NCBI RefSeq assembly: GCF_051020765.1
Contig: NC_134933.1
Span: 10,327,461-10,391,460, forward strand
DNA length: 64,000 nucleotides
Reading direction: 5' to 3'
Origin: Lasioglossum baleicum
Taxonomy: Eukaryota > Arthropoda > Insecta > Hymenoptera > Halictidae
Below, piece by piece: positions 24,671 to 37,330 of the stretch (position 1 is the first letter of the stretch; the number at the start of each line of letters is the position of its first letter). The position numbers and the translations under genes were made by a program. A model generated the notes under the pieces. That model made no database searches and was not told the DNA's origin. It worked only from the letters and a program-made list of their open reading frames with translations.

Positions 24671-27600
24671 GTTGACACTTTGTACAATATCCTGTCAAAA
24701 TACTAATACTAATACCAATACTAATACTAATTCATCAGTAATAACTGTGGCAAGAGTTTGATACCAAGAGCATTAAGTTTTTACATAACAAACTGAAAAT
24801 ACATCAGTTTAAAGTTCAACTTTAGAAAAACTAGTGCGCACTTAACCCACTTCACTCTATATGACGATTTTATAGGTCCCACAAAGACGTCTGGTATATT
24901 ATAAACAGTCGCGGTATAGTAATGCGGTTATAGTACACTTGGTATCGCAGACCCAGGTAGAGAATTCGATGGAGCTCCGCGTATTATTGTCGTGGAGCGC
25001 AGACACACTCGGCGCCCTTAACAGGATTGTCCTCATTTGCCAGGCAGACTCCATTGTGTTCGGCCAAGGTTTGAACTTCGATCGAGTTCCCTCGGATGTT
25101 TTGTCCCGCGAGATCGAATAGGGAAAGACTGCCTTATTGCGATCCCGTGAGCACGAAGTGTCCCGAAAAGTGCCGGTATAGCGGAAACTTCCTGCCGAGG
25201 ATCGTGAGCCAGGGAGATATTTGATTGCGCACCGGCAACAATCGAAGTATCGATGCGATTGGGAAATGCAGTTCGAGGAACGATGCAGGTGCTCGATCTA
25301 TGATGTTCGCTAATCCTTCTAACGTCTCAAAGAAACTCAAACTGTTGTATTCAATTTTGGAAAAGTTATTCGTTTTTGAAAGGTGTACGAACACTTTGTA
25401 TTTGTCAGATGTATGAATCGTCCTTCAGAATTGTTCAACAACAATTGTTAGAATTCCCTCACAGTGGTAGGATAGAATCTTTCTTCCCCTCTTTTAATGT
25501 ACAATAGATTTTCTGCATTTATGGACGATGCAATTCAGAACAACAATCGATCAACCTAAATTGTTTTCTTTGAATTTGAAAAGTTTTAACGTCGGAAGAA
25601 CGGTTGTACTCCGCTTTGTTTCATTGGAAATTCGATTTTTCGTACTTTCCGCATTGCAACGCAGAAATTGATTTTCTTTCTCACTACTTTGGGCCGAAAT
25701 TCCCGGATTTTTGATTCCGTGGTGAATGAAGGGTTCCATTGCGTTCTTTGACAGGAATTTTACACATTTGTTGGCCAATGGGCTGAATATTGGCGCAGTC
25801 AAACAGTCGAGTAGAGAGTTCTTTCCGAAGAATTCCGCAGCGCAGAAAATTGTTATTAACGGGTTCGAAATTGGCTCGCTGGTTTTCCTTTCGGATTGGA
25901 CAAATCACAAACGAAATATTTCACGCGGAAGTGGATAGACGGCGGCCCCCGTCCGCACGAAGATTTACCTTTCTGTTTTTCTATATTTACACTCCAGATG
26001 GAAATTCGAGGATACGTCGCGTCGTCGTCGTCGTCGTCGTAGTCGGGGAAATGGAAAAGCGGGAATGGCAGGACACGCGGACGCGAGAAACTTTTCCACC
26101 GCTCAGTGAAGTAGTTTCCGTAATCAGACAACTTAACGAGATACCTATCCAGGCCGCACTCGATTTAAATTAGAGGCCAGCCGCCATTTTGACGATGCCG
26201 AAAAAACAAACCGGGTTTCACGGCGACGCGACGTGGCCGCCACCGAACTTGTTAGAAAGCCTCGGAATCCGGGCTTAGCCGACCTCGAAACTTCTCTAAT
26301 AACATTCGCTGGGATTCGCAAACTTTTCATAATAAATCATCACCGGGAAAATAAGGAAAACATTATTTCATGGACAACGATACCGCCGAAAGACTCCGAA
26401 CACTTCTTTTCGGAAAATTGGAAAATTTTTCAGAATAAATTGTGCTGAGAAAAACGAAAAATTCCTAATATGCTTCTCAGAAACTAACAATTCTAATTTA
26501 ACAAAGCTAGCAAACGTTAAAAATTGATTGCACCCGTTCAATGGCTTTCTAAATGAGAAAAGTAGTACAAAGACTACTTCAATCACAGTAATAGTCTTCC
26601 TCCGAGCACGTTTGAACTCCCCAGTCTCGGTACAAACACATCAACTGTGCACTCCTCCGACCACTAAATTATTCAGAGCAACTTCCACGCGTTCCCATCA
26701 CAGTAGAAAGGGTCAGCGCTGGTCAGACACGTAATGAAACTCGTAATCAGCGTGACTTGGGGCTGAAACATTAAAAATCCCTTGGTTCAGCGTACAGCCT
26801 ACTAAAAACGGAATAAAAGGGTATATTGCATTCGGGACTCTCTTTATAATGCCCTTAAATGAATCTTCCTCGTCGAGAAAGCGTCCTGGATCGCTTGGCT
26901 ACAACTTCCTCCCCGTTTCACCTATTAAAGCAACTTAAAACAATGACCGTAAAGCATCACGCTAAAAAGAAGCTTTCGAAGAGAACGCCTATAAAACTGC
27001 AACGGAGACGAGAGCGAGGCGCTTAAATAAAAATAAAGGATGCAACGAATGCTCGATATAAAAGAAAACGGAAGGAGAACGTGTACGCGCTAGCCAGTCG
27101 GGGGAGAAAGGGAACAAGCAAACGTTGTTCCGGACGTTTTTTGATCGTCGAAACATTAATTGACAGAGACGAACGAGTTTGGCAGCGCTCGTACGGTCGA
27201 GGAACTACGTCAGGATGGAAGTTTCGGACGGTTGTTCGCCGTTGGCGAATGAAATGGCGCAAGAAAGCGAACAGGAAAACAGTCTCTGTCGCTGGCAGAG
27301 AAGCACGTTGCGGTTTTCGATCGATTAACAACGGAAACACCGGTCGAAACAAAATTCATTAAAAGCCGATTAAAAGCAGCGGAGGTCCGGGGCAAGTTGA
27401 CACATTTTTCAGTTTCTCTTCCAATTACCTGGAGAAGATTCTTTGAACCTTCTTTGCATATTGCAAACAGAACTTCAGAAAAATACCTAAACATATTTTA
27501 TTTCCATCATTTCTATTTTTTTTTCTATTAATTCGCCAGATTTTGTTTCTTCATATAATTTTGAACCTGTAGGAACTTCTAGGAATACAGAAAAAGAATC

Positions 27601-29554
27601 CAATTAAATAAAGAAGAATTAATTCCATCATAAGAAACGGTTACATACATATACACGGTGTCCAGAGAGTCGCATTATCTGGTCTACCTCGTCGACCAGA
27701 TATAGTCATACTGATTCGATGTTTCGGAATCGATTGACATAAAGCGACCCACTTACGAGCCACGCTTATCGATCCACCGAAAGGTCGAACGCATTTTTCC
27801 CGACTCGGAGTCGGACTCAGAAAACCGCCGAGCTCGTCTCTTTATACACGGCAGAATGTTAATTAAATTCCGCGGTCGTTCCGCGTTTCGACGCGTTCCG
27901 AGCCGCGTTTAATTGAGAGAAACTTTCCCGCCACGATCCAGATCGTTCGTTTTTAAATTCTTCACCGAATCGGAGCCGCGTCGACGGAAAACAAGCGAGT
28001 TGCGTATTTTCCGTGGCATGTCGTCCTAAAATATAGTTTTCCGAACACGCCAATTTTTTGATGGTATTGCATGAGGTATTGCGAGCCAAATCGAACGGCT
28101 GCGGGCATTTTCACTGAAGAATTTCCGGACAGACATCCAATAGCGTATTCTTTATTTTCGATTTTGGAGGGTTTCGAATGAAATTGTTCATATAGTTTCC
28201 AAGCAAAAAATTCTAGAAGATTCGGATGCTCACAGCAGTCCCTGTAACAACTATGTATGATACACAAACACCATCTTTCTATCACAAAATATGTTCTATT
28301 AGCCCAACAATGTGACAAACTACCCTAAAAAATTCGAAGTTGTTGGTCAGACATTTTCCAAGGAAAAATTCCGAAAAATCGCGAATGTCCAGGACATGGC
28401 ACGAGGCGTTCCGACAAAAATGGGAACAGAAAAGAGACCGGACGTCCCCGGACGTCGCAGATCCGACGGATACACTGGGGTCCGAGTCGCGGGAGGGCGT
28501 AACGCTAGGATCTTGCGCGGTGCATAATGCATCCGGCAGATGCATCGGCTGTTCCCGGCAATAACGTTACAGGTGTCCGATGAACGCGCAAACGTTGTCG
28601 TCCGGCAAACTCCCGCGCGGTCGAAATTTTCGCGTGCGATTCCGTGTCGGCGGAACGATGGAACCGCAATTCCCCGTGCCGGTTGCGGCCTCGTACACGA
28701 GAGATGAACGAAATTGATGTCCCCGGAGCTGCAGGCGTCGGCGTCGGCGTCGGCAGCCCCTAACTACCCCCGATAGGAATATAATTCCGTCGCGTCGCGT
28801 CTCGTCGCGCAAAATGACGAGAATCGATCGTGGAAATCGGCCGAGCGGCTGCCCGGCATCGAAACGACCGTGTCACCGATGCAATTCAATTACCCGAGCA
28901 CCGGCGATTCCATCGTTTGTAAGTTACACCGGGCTCGTTTCGGAAAACTCGCCCTCGCTACCTACTGAACGTCCCCCCCGGCCGAAGATTGATGAGGATC
29001 GTTTTGATCGACGATCCAGCGTCGCGTCGCGTCGCAACGGCCGTGCGCGCGCCCTTTTCCAGTGGATTTTTCACGCTCCGACGACCCGGACCCATTGAAA
29101 ACTGTAATCGATCGGATCTTTCTTTTTCGCTCGCGAACCTCGGCGAACTCGTTTCCCGATAGGAGCAATGGAAATCGTCTGGGGAACGGATCCGAGAATT
29201 GATTCATTTAATTGTTGGTAGATCTCGATCTTTGTCGGGCAGAAATGTTCAGGTTGTGAGAAAAGTAATGGTCATCCGTTCTACGGATCTGCACCTCGGG
29301 ATCGGTGGACGTTTGTAAAAGAAGCTTGCCGCGAAATTGTTTGCCGATTCAATCACCTTGGAGTATGTTGTCAAGATCATTACTCTGAAAAAATTTTTTT
29401 CACTCTAGGATGATTATGGCAAACGCGGTCTTGTCTCAATGACCTATTTCGTCCTTTAGGGCGTGGAAGGGGCTCGACCCTCTCCCTATGTACCTCCTCC
29501 CCAGACATTATTATTGTACATTGTAAATTTATACACAAAATTAGTCATTAAAAC
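24671..29554. other. intergenic stretch, no gene seen
   Basis: Small simple repeats: CTAATACTAATACC near 24700, GTC triplets near 26020-26040, and (GGCGTC)n near 28737-28757. A hairpin, ATCTGGTC/GACCAGAT, is at about 27679-27703. A block near 29262-29345 (AGTAATGGTCATCCGTTCTA and GCTTGCCGCGAAATTGTTT) matches the left end of the element at 16085 and is probably a fragment of that family. Confidence 0.45.
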
Positions 29555-30261
29555 CAGAGCTGTGCTAATTCAATTACATCGTAATTGAATTACATTGTAT
29601 TTCACTTATAATAGTAATTCAATTACGTCGTAACTGAATTACATAATTCAAACCTTTCAATTAATTCAATTACTAAGTATTTTAATCACATGTGTAATTG
29701 AAATACAATATAAGTAAGATACAACTCTCCAAATTATAGCCCATACAACTTTGAAGAAGTGCGATATAGAGATTTTTGTTTTTCTTTCGTATACTTGTTT
29801 ACTGTTTGCGCGGTGTAGTTTCCATTCCTCGTCCTCGTTCATAATACGTAAATGTAAAAAATGTGTAACGCAGAAGTTATTTCTGTTCAGATATTATAAA
29901 TTTATAAATAATAAATTCCTTCTGTGTGAAACCTTCACATGGATTTTTCAACCTCTTCTTACCAATTACTTTATTATTCTTTAATTCTTAATTTTAATTT
30001 AATTACATCATAATTCATAAATAATGTAATTTAATTGCAAAGTATTTTATAATTGTACTCCAATTGCAATTACGAGTTACATTATAATTTAATTACAATG
30101 TATTTTATAATTGTACTCCAATTGCAATTACGAATTACATTGTAATTTAATTGAATGAAGATCTGAATTATAAATTACAATATAACTGAATTACGATGTA
30201 ATTCAATTACTTTGTAATTATGATTCCTGGAGTAATTCCATTGTAATTCTGCACAACTCTG
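29555..30261 (-). mobile_element. hAT-like non-autonomous element, copy 1 (707 bp)
   Basis: Termini CAGAGCTGTGCTAATTCAAT and (inverted) GTAATTCTGCACAACTCTG. Flanking octamers ATTAAAAC and ATTCAGAC agree at 6 of 8 positions. The ends are rich in palindromic GTAATTNAATTAC motifs. A unique core of about 250 bp (29735-29990) is shared in reverse orientation with the copy at 50739-51775. A 77-codon frame in the core is not under coding constraint. Confidence 0.85.
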
Positions 30262-30269
30262 ATTCAGAC

Positions 30270-30345
30270 ATGATAACTGGACTGCGGATTTTAATGCAAA
30301 ATAAAAATTGTCTAGATGAATTACAAAAAATAGAAGCTACATAAC
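30270..30345 (+). mobile_element. GACTGCGGAT-family fragment (left end)
   Basis: TGGACTGCGGATTTTAATGC followed by AAAATAAAAATTGTCTA and GAATTACAAAAAATAG. Only the left portion is present; it sits directly beside the hAT-like element ending at 30261. Confidence 0.65.
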
Positions 30346-33300
30346 TATTCATTACCTCTTGAAATAACTTTAGTATGCTGGGAAGAGCCTTAAAAATGTC
30401 AATGGGAAAATTAGAGAGTCGCATAGGGGTTGAAATGATGGTCTCGGTAATCGACTAATCAGCTCTAGTGTCTGTTCGCGGGTACGCTGGCAGGCCGGCT
30501 CGTAAACGTTTATTACTTCGCGAGTAGTAGAACGAGGAAAGAGTAGGCGTGAGCCAGAGAAAACGAGAGAGAGAGAGAGAGAGAGAGAGCTAGGGAGACG
30601 GAAGTGCGCCCGTTACACGGGAAGCCCCGGAAGCGGCGTGCAGAGCCGTGCTAAATCGTGTAATCGCATTCGTGCGAATATTTGACTTGCCGTGCCGAGG
30701 AAATTTCATCCGTCTCGAGGTTGGCAAGTGGCAGCCGGCTAACGGGCGACGCCATTGCCACACCACGCTCCGTAGACATAATTACACGTCTGATTAAACA
30801 TTACAATTGCAAGTCAGCCGAGATTTGTCACGGGCGTCTGTGGCCTTGCGGTCCGCCCCTCGCGCAGAGCACTCTATGTATACATATACAGTATCGGACG
30901 TGTCTGTTCCAGGCACTGGTCGCCGTGCCGTTTCGGGATCCCAAATCGCGTTTGCGACCCGTTCACGAAGAAACAAAGAGGCTGGTGAAACGGCCTGCGA
31001 GCCCCGGAATCGGGAATTGATCCAATTAATGAACGACTAGCGTCGGAACGGATCCCGGAAACCGGGTCACTCGGGATAGTCCTTCCCCGCCGAAGGATTC
31101 TCATCCGATTCGCATTCTCGATTTCATTCACGCTCTGTCCCTCCCCTCGAGCATTCTCTCTGTAATTCTTTTCTACGGAACCACTGCTAACGTCTTCATT
31201 ATGATAAAACGATGAAAATAAATCGTACATCCATTTTTAAGATGTCGTTGTAAAAGGGAGACTTCAATCTCCAAATCCGTGGTGGATTCAGCACCGAGAA
31301 AAATTTTGCAATATTTTTACGGACGTTGTAACATTTTTGACAAAGTAGGTGTCTTCAGTGTCCGTTTCGTGGATGCTGCTCTTGGCCGAAATTCGGTGCT
31401 AGAGATACAACAAGTCTCGAAGAGGTTCCCGGAGAATCTCAGGCAATTAGATTTGCGAGTAATGGCGCGGTTCAGCGGGCATTTTCTCTGTGACCGAATC
31501 GAAGGCGCGGCTCCACGAAATTTCCTCTCTGCGAATTGACGGGACGCTGCGCGACGGCCGCTCCGCCTGGCGAAATTCAATTTAAGCTTCTCGCTTGACA
31601 CTCGCGAAACGTTATTCCGCGATCACGTTCGATCGAATCAGATCCGTTTTTCGGCAATTTTCTAGTCGACTGACGTTCTTCAACTCCGTCTCGAACGGCC
31701 CCGGATAAAACGAGAGGTGACGAGCGCGTGTCACCGTGCCCGTAAAACCAAGCGAATTTCACTTTCCTACTGCGCGCATACACACACGGTCCCATGGAAG
31801 CGATAAAGATCGATGGAAACTATGCTCTTGGGTAGCTCGCTCCTCCGAAACTCGATAGTTCTTTGAATAATAGTTGTTGTTGTTGTTGTTGTTGATGGCG
31901 TTGCACGCGTCGTTCGAATTTAGCTCTCGCGTTACCCGTAGATAGAAATTACACACCGATACCGCGAAATGTAAACTTGCCGGCAAACCGGCGGTAAACC
32001 GATAGCGCGGTGCTCTGGCGGTCCAATTATAGTTTCTTAATGCAATTATGAATTCGGTGGCATCAACTGCTGCAAACTGATGGAATAATATGTTACAATT
32101 AATACAACAACGCGGCCACCAAGAGAATTACGCTTGTTACCCGGCTGTAACTACCGGTGCTGCAATCCTGGAAATGACAATGCCGCGCGTCTCGATCTGC
32201 TTCAATGCTGTCAGTGACGTACATTCAAAATTCCGAGAAAATCGAAACAGGATTTTATGCATTTATGTGATGAAAAAATATTCAAACCCAAGACAAATTG
32301 CCTCGGTAACCCGTTGCCTTACAATATCGAGTCATCCTCGTGATGAAGTTTCTGAGTAGAATCCAATAAATATGTATACTATTAAATTCCTTTAAATTGA
32401 AATAATATCCTATTTAGGATTTGTTAATGTACAGCTGATGGAGAACATATAGGCGTACAATAAATATAAAGTTTTTCCATCTTTAGGAAATTAAGAATTA
32501 AAAGTTTTAATCACTGAAATCGTAAGATAAATCGTAGGGCAAGGGGTTAATTTATTTCTATTTGATCGTGTTAACTGTTTATTATAGTCATACTCGAGAA
32601 TAAATTGGAAGGTTTGACACCACCACCATTGTCGACCACATGCTTGAGTAATTTCCATATTGACGTGCTAGAACAGTCATAATTAATTGCCGGTATGAAA
32701 TTGTGGGAACGCGTTCAATGAATTTTAAACGACGATGTTTAATTTCTAATCGAAATTCTGTCGTAATTTTGTAGAGATACTTGGTTTGTGAAACAGCCTG
32801 TACAATGTAGAAGTGCCGAATAAATCGAATGTAAGAATTGCGAACGAGAGAGAAATCTAATTTGTTGGATGAAGCCGTCACGAGTCTCTCGTTCTTTCTC
32901 CGTACCGTTATCGAGACTTCGTAGAATGAAGCTCCCTCGGACAATGGTACCTCGGGATCTTTCCAAGCGGAAGTTTCGTGTCTGCTCATAATTGACAGTC
33001 GAACTGCGAGAAGTGCAATACAGAGCTGTTCGATCGCGGACTTCGATTCGCGGAAGGTACGATTTCTAAGCGAGCCATCTCGGCTTCTGGGGAAACCTTT
33101 CCGAAGAAATTGAGACTGGAACCATTCACTTATAATTCTACAATTCTGAAGATCCGTAACGCCGTTTTTCAATTTTGAAGCCTCAAAATTCTCTATCTTT
33201 ATAATATCGATTCATAATTATGTATTATATCTTTCTAACAATAATTCAACATTCTGTATTTCACCTAAAGAAAATTAAATTAATTATGATCAGCAATATT

Positions 33301-34106
33301 TCGCAAGTTTTGTTGAAATAATTCCTAAACGTATTAAGCAATAGAATAATAAAAGAATTGTTTAGCACCAATCTAACATGGAGCAGCAAATTTTTTATTC
33401 TATTATTCGACAGCGGCGAATGTCCGCAACTCCGCAATATCGCAAACTTTGTACAGGACACTCAAGAATTTTGGATTTTATGTGGCAACTCGTGCAAAAA
33501 CTTTCGGCAGTTTCCCTTTCGAAAACGAACGTCCAGGAAAGGATGCAACCATAGCTTCGGGCGGAAACGTGGTGTTCTTCGTTCCCGTCTTCAAAACTGC
33601 CGTTGTTTCTCCGGAAAGGGATGATCCTGCGACCTAAGGACGACCGTTTCAGCTTTGTTCCTGCGAGAAGCTGTAGCGACCGGAACCAACGTAAAATTAA
33701 CGCGAAATACGGCCGCGCTTCCTGCTCGCGGAGTCGTTTGCGAATTCGCTGGTTCGTTTGACTTCAGAACATTTGCAAATGAAATTCGGCGTGCTCGGTA
33801 AACCGAGCATTATTAGAGCAGCTTTGACTCGCACATTTTAAATCCTGAATCCTTGCATTAACCTTAATCCTTGCATTAACCTTAATCCTTTACACCATTA
33901 TCCTAAATTAGACATATAATTATAAAATACTGGTACATTATTGTCGTATTAAAATTATTATCATCAGAAATGCTGTTTCATTTTCAACGAGATTACGAGT
34001 ATCCTATTTCTCTGACTTTTTCCTCGTGTCTCTGCGCGTTTCGCGTTCTCCATCCATTACACTCATTTCCATCAACATTCAGCGATTCCGCCATTAGAAT
34101 TCACTT
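30346..34106. other. intergenic stretch, no gene seen
   Basis: An AG microsatellite lies at 30565-30589, (TTG)n at about 31872-31893, and 2.5 copies of an 18-bp CCTTGCATTAACCTTAAT unit at about 33848-33890. The reverse 194-codon frame at 32588-33172 and forward frames near 30682-31020 have no recognisable domains. Confidence 0.45.
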
Positions 34107-34110
34107 TTTA

Positions 34111-34770
34111 ACCGACTTCGAAAAAGGAGGAGGTTACTCAATTCGATCTGTATGTGCCTTTTTTCGCTTTTTTTCTATGTATGTTCACCGATTACGCCGA
34201 GATGGATGGACCAATCGGAACGAAACCTTTTGCATCTTGTAGAGTATGTCCCCAGGGTGGTCGCGTGAAAACAAATTTTGCATTTTTTCATTCTTTGCGG
34301 TATTTATTGCAAATAACAAATAAAACCGAAAAACCATCGTACGGTGTTCTGCAAATTCTGCTTGTTCCACTAAAGAGTGTGAGATATAAAAATTTTGTAA
34401 AAAAAAATTAAACCGACTTCGAAAAAACGCACTAAAAATATGTACTAAAAAGTATGAAATAATTTCTATTTAATTTATGTGAATACACACGAACTTAAAT
34501 ACAATACAATCTTTTCGGAGGCGGCGCAAAATTGAAAATTTTCCAAATGACAGATGTTGCTGATTATGATTTCATTAGAATATGATGTGAAAGCATTTAG
34601 AAAAATTTAAGGATTTTTGCAATTTCCAGTGCCGAAAATTTTCAATTTTGCGCCGCCTCCGAAAAGATTGTATTGTATTTAATCTCGTGTGTATTCACAT
34701 AAATTAAATAGAAATTATTTCATACTTTTTAGTACATTTTTTTAGTGCGTTTTCTCAAAGTCGGTGTAAT
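34111..34770. repeat. ACCGACTTCGAAAAAG repeat with foldback (34408-34770)
   Basis: The string ACCGACTTCGAAAAAGGAGG begins at 34111 and its core recurs at 34412 (AACCGACTTCGAAAAAA). From 34408 (ATTAAACCGACTT) the sequence folds back on itself to 34770 (AAGTCGGTGTAAT), with inverted arms including AAATTGAAAATTTTCC / GGAAAATTTTCAATTT and GCGCCGCCTCCGAAAAG. Sequences beginning with this motif are, as I recall, scattered through arthropod genomes; the superfamily is uncertain. Confidence 0.7.
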
Positions 34771-34794
34771 TTTTACCGGATCGAGAAAACTGTG

Positions 34795-34860
34795 TACGTT
34801 TTAATGGATTGCGGATATTTATGCAAAACTAAAACTGTCCACATCAATTGTACAATTCAA
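34795..34860 (+). mobile_element. GACTGCGGAT-family fragment
   Basis: GGATTGCGGATATTTATGCA then AAACTAAAACTGTCCA. It matches the left end of the dispersed family, next to the preceding foldback repeat. Confidence 0.5.
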
Positions 34861-36190
34861 TCGCCATGTACATACAGGTAAGCTGGGATGAGGTATCATA
34901 CTTTCTGCACTCTCACCTAAATTCCCCATTGAACGACTGTAACGTCTCGAAAGCCTCGCAATCGTTTCAAATTTCCGAGAAGGTGTCGCAAGGCGATCGG
35001 TTTAAGCGAACCGCGAAATTCAAACCTGTAATTCGGCGCGACGCATTGTCGTTGCGAATTCAATTTGCAGCTGGCTGCGAATCTCTCCGGGGAAGAAGGT
35101 CAGTCTGGCACCTTTGTTCACCGAACATTGTCCGCTTTTGTGCGAGCGCCGGACGAGTCCCGGATAGAGACGTCTCCGTCGCGAAAACTTCCTCGCCCCG
35201 GATGAAAAGAATCGCCAACAGTTGCGCGACTATATTCTCCGTGGGCGAGATTCGCGAAAGATGCGCTTGCGAAACGGGGAAAAGCAAACCGGGCCAAGCA
35301 CAGGGCTCCGTGATAAAATTAGTCTTGTACTCTCGGAAATTAAAACGAAATAGCGTTTTGGCCCCGTTGCCGAATTTTTATCTCAGGAACTATTTGTCCG
35401 ATCCACATGGATCCTTTTTTATTTTGATCAGGAAAGTTTAACCCATAGTAAACGTATTTTTTGATCCAGAAAATTAGTCTTGCACCCTCAGAAATTGAAA
35501 CCAAATGGCGTAATTGGCTCCACAAAAATAATCGCGAATTTTTATCTCGGGAACTATTTGTCCGATCCACATGGATCCCTTTTTATTTTGATCAGAAAAG
35601 TTTAACCCATAGTAACAGTATTTTTCCATCCAAATTGAAACCAAATGCCATCGGCTCCCCGACGAGAATGGCGTTTTTTTTCGAAAGTGATAGAATTCGC
35701 GGCGGAATTTGAAACGTGACAGCATTGGAGGCCGTATCTTAGGCTGAATAGTTTGCCGAACGTGTATAGTGCCGGCGGCGATTAAGCCCGTATCGCAGTC
35801 CATTGGTCAGCAAACATTAACCGTGCGTAAACCGTGGCAACAAAGCCTCCGCAATTCGAGCACCGCGTTACCGTCACCGAAACACCGCGATTAACTCGGC
35901 CGGCACGTTTATGTTTCATTTCCACGGGAATACAACGCGCTAAGTGGTTTTCGTTGACCCCCAATTTTCATGGAAACCGTCGGACCGTGAGGTCCGCGGG
36001 ACGATCCATCCGGGGAAGCGATCCAATCCAACTTCTGGTTCATTTCAATCATCATGTGGGTCGGATTCGGCCTGGTCAGCCCGAAAATCAATTCTTTTGC
36101 AGAGAGAAAATGGCGTCGCCAAGTCTGTCAATTTTACCGGTTTATGTCCACGCAAAAATGCTTATTATATTTAATAAAAAAAATGTTCTA
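34861..36190. other. intergenic stretch outside the 155-bp repeat, no gene seen
   Basis: A forward frame at 34848-35441 (197 codons) spans CpG-rich DNA and runs into the tandem repeat. It shows no domain or splice-site logic. The 35640-36190 part has overlapping frames on both strands and no repeat. Confidence 0.42.
35315..35640 (+). repeat. 155-bp tandem duplication
   Basis: AAAATTAGTCTTG at 35315 and at 35470 starts two copies. Both contain GAACTATTTGTCCGATCCAC, ATGGATCC, TTTTTATTTTGATCAG and AGTTTAACCCATAGTAA. A third partial copy (AAATTGAAACCAAATG) follows near 35633. The similarity is high, so the duplication is fairly recent. Confidence 0.88.
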
Positions 36191-36387
36191 AAACTAGACT
36201 GCGGATTTTACACTGTCAGGTTCGATCAATTTTAAAGTAGTATAATTATTACACAGCGGATGTCTATGCAAACTAAAAATATTCTTCCATATGTTTAATA
36301 CGTTGAAAATAATGTTTTCACTCTAATGAATTACACCTTCTCATCTTTGTCATAAATGCATAAAATCCGCTCTGTCAAATAATTATT
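36191..36387 (+). mobile_element. GACTGCGGAT-family MITE with 9-bp flanking direct repeat, plus a solo end
   Basis: A solo left end CTAGACTGCGGATTTTACAC lies at 36194. The compact element 36251-36378 is flanked by ATAATTATT (36242-36250 and 36379-36387). It begins ACACAGCGGATGTCTATGCA and ends GCATAAAATCCGCTCTGTCA, with body TTACACCTTCTCATCTTTGT. Confidence 0.8.
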
Positions 36388-37190
36388 TTTAAAATTTTCT
36401 TCCAGGTTCCACAAATTCGAAAAAAATTCGCTTCAAGCAGCCATGAAATATTACGGGAAAAATCCATTTTTAAATAAAGGCGATGAATTTCGTCACCAGC
36501 ATGCGACCGACGGGTGACGTGTTAATTTATCGAAGTTTACCGACACGTTCCGCCGTCGAACGTGTTTCCAAGCATTTGCGCGTCAATATATCCGCCTAAT
36601 TACGCTGCGGCAGCACACCGTGGCGAGCATGTAAGACGTTTAAGGCGATCGCGATTCAATCGATACCCAATCAATCTCCATTTTTCTTCCGTTCGTACCA
36701 GGTGCTCGACCCATCACGGATAATAAGGGCCGAGTATCGCAATCTCGTGAGTGCATTAATCGATGGAATGCGTTGCACCAGCCGTGTTCCCTTCAGCTCC
36801 TGCTTGCGCAGCGTTGTGAATTCTTGATGGCGTCGGCCGAGCACAAAGGAGACGGCGAAGCTTGTTTATTTTTTCCCCGGGCGTTACTCTTAATTACCGC
36901 ATCACCCAGCCACATACTTACGCTGCTGGGACGTGCACGCGCGCCCGCGCGCAACCTCTGCGAAAATGCATCCGCGTAAATCTCGGCCATTGTGCACGGG
37001 AAATGAAATGCAGTCACGTAATTCGCGGAGAGCACGACGTACGAATTACATGTCGCATTGAATACGAACGTTTCTTGCGCAATACACAAAGTCTCGCATT
37101 GTTATTTGGGATTATCGTCTTAAATTCGTCCAAGAATAATATTTCATCCACCCCTGCTTGACATTTCCAATTAACAAAGTATGCTTCTTG
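36388..37190. other. intergenic stretch, no gene seen
   Basis: CpG-rich patch at 36470-37050. Short overlapping open frames on both strands near 36773-37161. No domain, repeat or RNA gene recognised. Confidence 0.42.
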
Positions 37191-37194
37191 TGTA

Positions 37195-37330
37195 ACTAGA
37201 CTGCGGATTTTATGCATTTATGACAAACTTTGTGGTTGTAATTGAAAACAGTGAAAACTTATTTTCGATTTGAAAAAATTTACTCACGGAGAACACTTTT
37301 ATTTTGCATAAAAGATTCGCAGTCGATCTA
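37195..37330 (+). mobile_element. GACTGCGGAT-family MITE copy, both ends present
   Basis: Left end CTAGACTGCGGATTTTATGC then ATTTATGACAAAC. Right end TTTTATTTTGCATAAAAGAT followed by TCGCAGTC. The termini are inverted copies (GACTGCGGAT / GATTCGCAGTC). No clear target duplication. Confidence 0.75.

Noticed and set aside
29751..29984. Open frame in the hAT-like core whose C-terminal 60 codons are also open in copy 2 (51361-51546, reverse)
   Set aside because: Comparing the two copies codon by codon, the substitutions are mostly amino-acid changing (about 8 changed codons against 2 silent plus a stop-codon swap). That indicates neutral decay and not a conserved peptide.
32588..33172. Reverse open frame of 194 codons
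   Set aside because: No domain or family resemblance. A shifted frame on the same strand is also open (32739-32966), as expected of chance frames.
34848..35441. Forward open frame of 197 codons
   Set aside because: It runs across unrelated CpG-rich sequence into a non-coding 155-bp tandem repeat, and a reverse frame overlaps it.
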